DNA from: Candidatus Symbiobacter sp.
GTDB lineage: Bacteria > Pseudomonadota > Alphaproteobacteria > Elsterales > Elsteraceae
Length of the DNA stretch: 6,309 nucleotides
Reading direction: 5' to 3'
Assembly: GCA_030054015.1 (NCBI GenBank)
Contig: JASGCR010000130.1
Coordinates: forward strand, 1 to 6,309
Positions 6,152-6,309 of this stretch are shown piece by piece (the stretch's first letter is position 1; each line of letters begins with the position of its first letter). A model generated the notes under the pieces. That model was not told where the DNA came from and did not search any database. It worked only from the letters and a program-made list of their open reading frames with translations. The translations under genes were made by a program, and so were the position numbers.

Positions 6152-6186
6152 AGTTTCGCTAAGTTGCTTCGCAACTAAGCTCAACT
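6152..6186. repeat. Second hairpin of the element
   Basis: The inner stem AGTTGC/GCAACT has a TTC loop (6162-6176). The outer arms AGTTTCGCTA and TAAGCTCAACT add further partial pairing, about 12 of 16 positions in total. It occupies the same place as the GAAAAGCT hairpin in the opposite half but has different sequence. Confidence 0.6.
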
Positions 6187-6188
6187 AT

Positions 6189-6212
6189 CCCCCCCTTCTA
6201 AAGAAGGGGGGG
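6189..6212. repeat. C7/G7 palindrome
   Basis: Seven C, TTCTAAAGAA, seven G. It is identical to the palindrome at 102-125 and to the reverse complement of the one at 6274-6297. Confidence 0.8.
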
Positions 6213-6238
6213 TAAAACTATACTTATTCAGACTTTCC

Positions 6239-6309
6239 TAAGGGATAGTCCGAGCAAGTCGAAAATCTATTTACCCCCCCTTCTTTAGAAGGGGGGGATA
6301 GAAAAGCTT
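6239..6309 (+). mobile_element. Third copy of the repeat element (partial, runs off the window)
   Basis: TAAGGGATAGTCCGAGCAAG begins at 6239, sharing or abutting the CCTAA end of the previous copy. A palindrome of seven C, TTCTTTAGAA and seven G follows at 6274-6297, then ATA and the first arm GAAAAGCTT of the next hairpin at 6301-6309. Over 71 positions it is the inverted counterpart of 160-90, with the last 41 positions identical. Confidence 0.75.

Larger units (their letters stand above)
5988..6241 (+). mobile_element. Composite palindromic repeat element, complete copy
   Basis: This stretch of about 254 bp has no gene. In order it holds a diverged terminus resembling TTATATAGTCTG (5988-5999), a palindrome (6022-6049), a hairpin (6052-6090), a central arm pair (6092-6150), a second hairpin (6152-6186), a second palindrome (6189-6212), and a terminus ending TTCAGACTTTCCTAA at 6241. 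That right terminus, reversed, resembles the left copy's TTAGGGACGGTCTGA. The left boundary is the least certain part, since its match to the consensus end is poor. With the next element and the paaC leader, this fills the 346-base gene-free stretch from 5964 to the window end. Confidence 0.65.

Overview
The window holds six genes, all on the minus strand, reading right to left as paaC, paaD, paaE, paaG, paaK, paaJ. Together they are a large part of the aerobic phenylacetyl-CoA (hybrid epoxide) pathway. PaaK activates phenylacetate to phenylacetyl-CoA. PaaC, PaaD and PaaE belong to the epoxidase that attacks the CoA-activated ring. PaaG isomerises the ring epoxide to an oxepin. PaaJ carries out the thiolytic steps late in the route. 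Junctions are tight (gaps of 4, 14, 21, 79 and 13 bp), so one transcript is likely. paaA (catalytic subunit), paaB, paaZ, paaF, paaH and paaI are not in the window. paaAB would normally sit directly upstream of paaC, but that position is taken by repeat DNA.

The genes are moderately GC-rich and the proteins look proteobacterial. I lean to an alphaproteobacterium, with low confidence and no taxonomic marker to settle it.

Positions 1-160 and about 5988-6309 hold copies of one composite palindromic element. It is built from hairpins: a palindrome of seven C, TTCTTTAGAA or TTCTAAAGAA, and seven G; a GAAAAGCTT/AAGCTTTTC hairpin; a central arm pair GGGGGGGTTGG/CCAACCCCCCC around an AT-rich loop; a second hairpin; and a second palindrome. 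Terminal motifs resemble TTAGGGAnnGTCTGA. There is one truncated copy on the left, one complete copy (about 5988-6241), and a third that starts at about 6239 and runs off the window. The left copy is inverted relative to the right ones, so the whole gene block is bracketed by inverted repeats. The paaJ stop codon lies inside the left terminus, and the complete copy ends 10 bp upstream of the longest possible paaC start.

Three small tandem repeats lie inside or between the genes: a 27-bp (9-residue) repeat in paaE exactly between the FAD and NAD domains, a 16-bp repeat in the paaG-paaK junction that includes the paaG stop codon, and a 12-bp duplication in paaK. I see no RNA gene, CRISPR array, transposase or regulator gene. 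The metabolic genes belong to a known pathway. The unusual material is the element family, its placement at the edges of the operon, and the repeat insertions.
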